Under the pieces are notes generated by a model, which saw only the letters and a list, made by a program, of their open reading frames with translations, did no database searches and had not been told where the DNA came from. A program made the translations under genes and the position numbers. This document shows positions 5,639 through 7,312 of a stretch of DNA of 7,312 nt, piece after piece (the first letter of the stretch is position 1; each line of letters begins with the position of its first letter). This DNA comes from Desulfobulbaceae bacterium. GTDB taxonomy: Bacteria > Desulfobacterota > Desulfobulbia > Desulfobulbales > UBA5123. Location: contig JAOUHH010000142.1 of the NCBI GenBank assembly GCA_029865195.1, positions 1-7,312 on the forward strand. Direction: 5' to 3'.

Positions 5639-6352
5639 TTAGTAGAAAAGAACGCCGTCTAGGTAGGTGTCCTCGTATTTTTTAAATAAACTATCAAATT
5701 TGTGTTTGTCGGTAAAAATATCATCAATCAAATTTAATTCTTTTGTTTGTGGTCTTTTAGCGAAAAAAAGCTTAAGTTTACCGTCAGGAGGATATGGGTA
5801 ACGTAGCGAGATACTCCCGGCGCGACCTGTCACGATCTCAAACGGATCGCCAAGGAATTTTCTAGCAAGAGCCGGCTTCATGAGAAACGTTGGTTTGAAA
5901 TCGCCGATGCACATGAGTAATATCTTGCGGCCCTGCTTGGAAAGCCTGATGATGCTGTCATCCTGTATGTAATATGGGGTTGTGGAGCGGATCCTGTAAT
6001 AGGTATCGATTTTCTTGCTCACCGGGTCTACCCTTTTGAACCGCCTAAGGTAAGGGAAATACTCCATTTCACCCGTGCTTTTCGAAATATGAGGCTTGCC
6101 CCAGTTTTCCCTGGCGATGCCGGTGATTTGCTCGGCAATATCGTAGCCGCTCATTTGTTGATCCGTGATGGCCCGTTGGAGGACCCGCAAGAGATCGTCC
6201 GGGGTTTTCGGCTCATTGGCCTGGATCGCTCGTGTCCTGGGGGTATCAACAAAGTCACAGACGGGCTGCCCCCCCCTCGCATGGGCAATATACGGCGCCA
6301 AAAGTGCCAAAACAAGTGATGCGATAACCACCAGTCGTGTTCTGTCTTTCAT
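5639..6352 (-). CDS. Exported protein of unknown family, possible periplasmic partner/immunity protein
   Basis: The 237-aa protein begins MKDRTRLVVIASLVLALLAP with a textbook signal peptide: a Lys/Arg n-region, a hydrophobic core at 7-22, and cleavage after AHA at about residue 25. The mature part is basic and mixed alpha/beta in appearance, with motifs such as YFPYLRRFKRVDP and YYRIRSTTPYYIQDDSIIRL, and no membrane span or catalytic signature I can name. A G8 tract sits in codons 26-28, right after the cleavage site; eight G is the in-frame length here. GGAG lies about ten bases before the ATG. Its place directly upstream of a signal-less peptidase-like gene resembles effector/immunity pairs in which the immunity protein is exported. 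That role is inference. The gene looks intact, and an IS66 remnant lies immediately upstream. Confidence 0.72.
   Translation of the reverse strand: MKDRTRLVVIASLVLALLAPYIAHARGGQPVCDFVDTPRTRAIQANEPKTPDDLLRVLQRAITDQQMSGYDIAEQITGIARENWGKPHISKSTGEMEYFPYLRRFKRVDPVSKKIDTYYRIRSTTPYYIQDDSIIRLSKQGRKILLMCIGDFKPTFLMKPALARKFLGDPFEIVTGRAGSISLRYPYPPDGKLKLFFAKRPQTKELNLIDDIFTDKHKFDSLFKKYEDTYLDGVLFY
6269..6276 (-). repeat. Eight-base G tract in the exported-protein gene
   Basis: On the minus strand AGG GGG GGG CAG encodes RGGQ just after the predicted signal-peptidase site. Gain or loss of one base would stop production of the mature protein but leave the signal peptide. Eight is the in-frame length, as inferred also for the tract in the neighbouring exported gene. 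Confidence 0.7.
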
Positions 6353-6421
6353 TTTAGGAATTCTCCAATAAGTTCATCACTCTGCAAAACCCAACCAATC
6401 GACGCAGTTGTTTTGTCTAGT

Positions 6422-6885
6422 GTAAGCGCCAAGTAAACCGCCCGTCATACCGGGCCAGGGACAGCAACTAGGCTGCGGTCGATGTGTTGCGGTAGCAGTG
6501 CCCGATAATCCTCGTCAGTCTTGGCCAGCGGCAATCGTTCGAAGACATGGCGCAGGTACCAGTAGGGTTCGAGCTTGTTGGCCTTGGCCGTCTCGATCAG
6601 GCTGTAGAGACTGGCACTGGCCCGGGCGCCTTCGGCGTTGCCGGCGAACAGCCAGTTCTTCCTACCGACCACAAAAGGGCGGATGGCATTTTCCGCCAAG
6701 TTATTGTCCGGCCGGAGGCGGCCATCGTCAAGGTAATGACTCAGTCGCGGCCACTGCCCCAGGGCATAGGCAATCGCCTTGCCGAGCAGGCTCTTGGTGG
6801 TACTTCGCCGGACAGTCCCTTAAGCCACGCATGCATCGATTCGAGCACCGGCGCCGATTTCTCTTGGCGCAGCCTGGCAGCTAGT
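6422..6885 (-). mobile_element. IS66-family insertion sequence remnant
   Basis: GTAAGCGCC at 6422 is the IS66-type terminal inverted repeat start, so the transposase-distal end of the element is kept. The rest is the 3' part of the tnpC transposase gene. The element is cut at the repeat at 6881-6905, so its other end, tnpA and tnpB are lost. It lies directly upstream of the exported-protein gene, whose native promoter it may have displaced. Confidence 0.85.
6445..6885 (-). pseudogene. tnpC: IS66 transposase (TnpC), C-terminal part, frameshifted and 5'-truncated
   Basis: The frame reads ARLRQEKSAPVLESMHAWLK, then GLSGEVPP. A one-base loss at about 6796-6800 shifts it. In the next frame it continues KSLLGKAIAYALGQWPRLSH and DDGRLRPDNNLAENAIRPFV, then GRKNWLFAGNAEGARASASL and LEPYWYLRHVFERLPLA, and stops at 6445. 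The DNNLAENAIRP and GRKNWLF..GA.A.A.LYSLIETAK blocks are the hallmark of the IS66 DDE domain around its final catalytic Glu, followed by the normal IS66 C-terminal tail. Codons upstream of ARLRQEK are missing because the frame meets a stop inside the 25-bp repeat. The protein is inactive both by truncation and by frameshift. Confidence 0.88.
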
Positions 6886-6905
6886 TAGCTTGGTCCGACC
6901 CCATC
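6881..6905. repeat. Third copy of the 25-bp repeat end, at a double breakpoint
   Basis: These 25 bp are identical to 5214-5238 and contain TAGCTTGGTCCGACCCCAT. On the left they cut the IS66 transposase; on the right they cut the duplicated gene start at codon 12. This copy is solitary: no inverted partner lies beside it. Confidence 0.9.
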
Positions 6906-6944
6906 CCACAACAGTTTCAGGAGAGGCGTTCTTGTTCTTGTCAT
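6885..6944 (-). pseudogene. 5' stub of a second copy of the exported-protein gene
   Basis: ATG at 6944 opens MTRTRTPLLKLL, the same first twelve residues as the frameshifted gene at 5033, with the same AAGG-containing leader. It then runs into the repeat as WDGVGPS and stops at 6885. With a 3-bp gap the match extends to a shared GTTG. This is the remains of a paralogous gene, not a functional peptide gene. Confidence 0.6.
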
Positions 6945-6967
6945 TTGTTGTTGCCTTGTATTTCTCT
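6913..6967. repeat. 55-bp direct repeat, copy 2
   Basis: One mismatch in 55 bp against 5002-5056, in the same orientation and 1,911 bp away. Homologous recombination between the copies would delete the region holding the IS66 remnant, the intact exported gene and the metallopeptidase-like gene. Confidence 0.9.
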
Positions 6968-7200
6968 ATACGTTCAATTCAATGGGCCGTAATACAACGG
7001 CTGAGTCATGTTGGTTTTGTTGCCGCCTTCCTTGCACCTCTGTCGGAGATGACACGGAGATTGGCAGTAACCGCCGGCCCGGCCAAGGCTTTTTGTCTTG
7101 ACGGCAGGGCACATTTTCTGGAGGAGGGGACTCGTGGACCAACTTCAGGTGCGAGGAGCACACGCGAACACCGTGCAACCCTCACTGTGCAGGCCCCCCT
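6968..7200. other. Gene-free stretch
   Basis: No frame here shows a recognisable protein, a good ribosome-binding site or a clear terminator. Moving rightwards it is more GC-rich than the module genes. It separates the stub of the duplicated gene from the end of the gene entering at the right edge, and probably held the leader of the duplicated gene. Confidence 0.5.
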
Positions 7201-7312
7201 CTAAAGTGCGGTGAAACGGTATGTCTTCTTCTTTTCCGAAGCAGGGATAAAAAGTCCATCTCCAAGACCGAAGACGGGCGTGACTTTTGCCGCTGTGTTT
7301 TCCGGTAGCCCG
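7201..7312 (-). CDS. C-terminal end of an unidentified protein, cut by the window edge
   Basis: The frame is open from the right edge to a TAG at 7201 and gives 36 codons, including KVTPVFGLGDGLFIPASEKK and ending KTYRFTAL. The alternating hydrophobic/charged pattern looks like a real protein end, but I do not recognise the family. Being upstream on the same strand as the exported-protein/enzyme modules, it could be the preceding gene of the same cluster. Confidence 0.4.
   Translation of the reverse strand, partial: GLPENTAAKVTPVFGLGDGLFIPASEKKKTYRFTAL

Noticed and set aside
7020..7100. GC-rich palindrome GCCGGCCCGGC followed by CTTTTTG as a terminator
   Set aside because: The stem closes on a single-base loop and the T-run is offset by several bases; not convincing on either strand.

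Overview
The window joins a GC-rich housekeeping block to an eroded accessory island. The PriA, GalU and TilS sequences and the tRNA suggest a Gram-negative proteobacterium, probably Desulfobacterota-like. That assignment is an impression from protein style, not a search result.

Positions 1-2820 are core. The priA start (cut by the window edge) overlaps the end of galU, both on the minus strand. tilS diverges from galU across a 105-bp intergenic region. A complete tRNA-Arg(CCG) follows tilS and is closed by a strong intrinsic terminator. The 3' end of this tRNA looks like the island boundary, a usual integration site, although no integrase and no second att copy lie in the window.

Positions 2820-3440 hold a small control region. 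Three pairs of a TGTCCCA-type heptamer are spaced 10-11 bp within each pair, about one helical turn. The last pair overlaps the start codon of an 88-aa AlpA/excisionase-like protein with a C-terminal AT-hook.

Positions 3600-6400, minus strand, hold two modules of the same design. Each begins with an exported protein carrying a signal peptide, followed by a signal-less protein that looks like the N-terminal part of an enzyme. The upstream module has a 237-aa exported protein and a 113-aa HELGH metallopeptidase-like fragment. The downstream module has an about 380-aa exported protein, frameshifted at a nine-base C tract, and a 74-aa lipase-like N-terminal fragment. The layout recalls secreted effector / periplasmic immunity pairs, but no secretion gene is visible and this reading is inference.

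Positions 5000-7000 are mosaic. Three copies of a 19-bp repeat (core GGGGTCGGACCAAGCTA) sit at gene breakpoints. Two face each other and bound a 174-bp element. The third lies between an IS66 transposase remnant and a 12-codon stub of a second copy of the frameshifted exported gene. A 55-bp near-identical duplication marks both copies of that gene start. The right edge carries the last 36 codons of an unidentified minus-strand gene.
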